Assembly (NCBI GenBank): GCA_040758475.1
Contig: JBFLVN010000244.1
Span: 1 to 5,576, forward strand
Direction of reading: 5' to 3'
Origin: JBFLVN01 sp040758475
Lineage (GTDB): Bacteria > JAGRBM01
DNA: 5,576 nucleotides
Part shown: one piece after another, positions 4,773-5,576 of the stretch
How the letters are laid out: each line of letters starts with the position of its first letter
Position numbering within the stretch: the first letter of the stretch is position 1
The notes under the pieces: model-generated
Databases searched by the model: none
The model's input: only the letters and a program-made list of their open reading frames with translations
What the model was told of the DNA's origin: nothing
Translations under genes and position numbers: made by a program

Positions 4773-5576
4773 ATGTCCCTTCTTTCCGTTCATCTTCGCT
4801 CGACCCGGGACGATTCCTACAAAATCGTCATCGAACCGGGAAGCCTCGCCGGGCTCCCCAAGCGCCTTCTCTCCCTGGCCGAAGGGAAACGGATCGCCGT
4901 CGTGACGGACCGGATGGTCGAAAAACTCTACGGCAAACGGCTTCTGCGAGCTCTCGCCTCGCACGATTCAAGGACCCGTCTCTTTTCATTTCCTTCGGGG
5001 GAACGGGCGAAAACGCGCCGGACGAAAGAGCGCCTCGAAGACGCCCTCCTCTCTTCGGGATACGGCCGCGACAGCCTGCTCGTCGCCCTGGGCGGAGGGG
5101 TCGTGGGCGACCTCGTGGGGTTTCTCGCCGCCACGCTCCATCGCGGCGTTCCCTTCGTACAAGTCCCGACCACCCTGCTCGCCATGGCCGACAGTTCCGT
5201 GGGCGGGAAAACAGGGGTGGACACACCCGCCGGGAAGAATCTCATCGGCGCTTTCTGGCAGCCCCTCGAAGTCGTGATGGACCCGCTCCTCCTCTCGACG
5301 CTTCCCCGGCGGCAAATCACCGCCGGAGCCGCGGAGATCGCCAAGCACGGTGTCATCGCGGACAAGGCCCTCTTCCACTTCGTCGAAAAGAACTTGGAAA
5401 GGCTCCTCGCCGGCGATCCACAAGTGGTGAGCCGCGCCCTGCTGGCAAGCTGCAAGATCAAGGCGGGCGTCGTTTCCAAGGACGAAAGAGAGGGGGGCCT
5501 TCGGCAAATCCTCAACTTCGGGCACACGATCGCCCACGCCCTGGAACTCGCGCGGGGATACCAGCTCCTTCATGGC
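4773..5576 (+). CDS. aroB: 3-dehydroquinate synthase, 5' part (cut by window end)
   Basis: The first 268 residues of AroB, which converts DAHP to 3-dehydroquinate in the second step of the shikimate pathway, in the cytoplasm, using NAD+ and a divalent metal. The frame stays open to the last base. Full-length AroB is about 350-370 residues, so roughly 90-100 are missing beyond the window. Seen in order: a Rossmann-like N-terminal domain; GGGVVGDLVGFLAA (107-120), the nucleotide-binding glycine block; HRG with Arg124; PTTLLAMADSSVGGKTGVD (132-150) with the active-site Lys146; GKN with Lys155 and Asn156; the AAEIAKHG block with Glu188 (metal ligand) and Lys191; and LNFGHTIAHALE with His251 (metal ligand). 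His267, next to last in the window, is the expected third metal ligand, 16 residues after the second as in the family. Catalytic residues look intact. An in-frame TAG at 4740 and no other start codon after it fix the ATG at 4773. It is divergent from the TRAP operon, and no clear promoter was found for it. Confidence 0.97.
   Translation, partial: MSLLSVHLRSTRDDSYKIVIEPGSLAGLPKRLLSLAEGKRIAVVTDRMVEKLYGKRLLRALASHDSRTRLFSFPSGERAKTRRTKERLEDALLSSGYGRDSLLVALGGGVVGDLVGFLAATLHRGVPFVQVPTTLLAMADSSVGGKTGVDTPAGKNLIGAFWQPLEVVMDPLLLSTLPRRQITAGAAEIAKHGVIADKALFHFVEKNLERLLAGDPQVVSRALLASCKIKAGVVSKDEREGGLRQILNFGHTIAHALELARGYQLLHG

Noticed and set aside
4928..5573. Minus-strand open frames opposite aroB
   Set aside because: AroB motifs on the plus strand are continuous and all catalytic residues are in frame. 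The antisense frames have no recognisable features.

Overview
The window comes from a GC-rich Gram-negative bacterium. It holds an outer-membrane-type protein, a lipoprotein and periplasmic proteins with Sec signal peptides. The style (GC-rich codons, GTG starts, a TRAP transporter with a TPR lipoprotein) fits a deltaproteobacterial-type lineage (Desulfobacterota, Myxococcota or relatives) or an uncultured neighbour, but the sequence alone does not fix the taxon.

Layout: (1) 54-752 (+) encodes a secreted, probably outer-membrane beta-barrel protein of unknown function, with a very acidic loop bracketed by two cysteines. (2) 760-4587 (-) is a four-gene operon, transcribed right to left in the order T-P-Q-M. 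It comprises a TPR-like lipoprotein of the TatT / TRAP T-component family, a DctP-type solute-binding protein, the small permease DctQ and the large permease DctM. Spacings are 26 nt, 11 nt and a 4-nt GTGA overlap. (3) 4588-4772 is a 185-bp divergent intergenic region with a candidate promoter for the TRAP operon, two inverted repeats and a small hairpin before the next start codon. (4) 4773 to the right edge (+) is the first 268 codons of aroB (3-dehydroquinate synthase), cut by the window end.

How it works together: the four minus-strand genes form a TPAT, a tetratricopeptide-protein-associated TRAP transporter. This subfamily was described from Treponema pallidum Tp0956/Tp0957/Tp0958. By analogy, the lipoprotein T protein oligomerises and docks the binding protein P in the periplasm, and P passes ligand to the QM membrane unit, which imports it using an ion gradient. 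The P protein here appears to lack the arginine that binds carboxylates in ordinary DctP proteins, which fits the proposal that TPATs carry hydrophobic ligands rather than small organic acids. aroB is a housekeeping shikimate-pathway gene with no evident link. The plus-strand gene at 54 converges on dctM with only 7 nt between the stop codons.

The most interesting content is the TPAT operon with its unknown ligand and its structured leader region. I found no CRISPR array, transposon, RNA gene or phage element.
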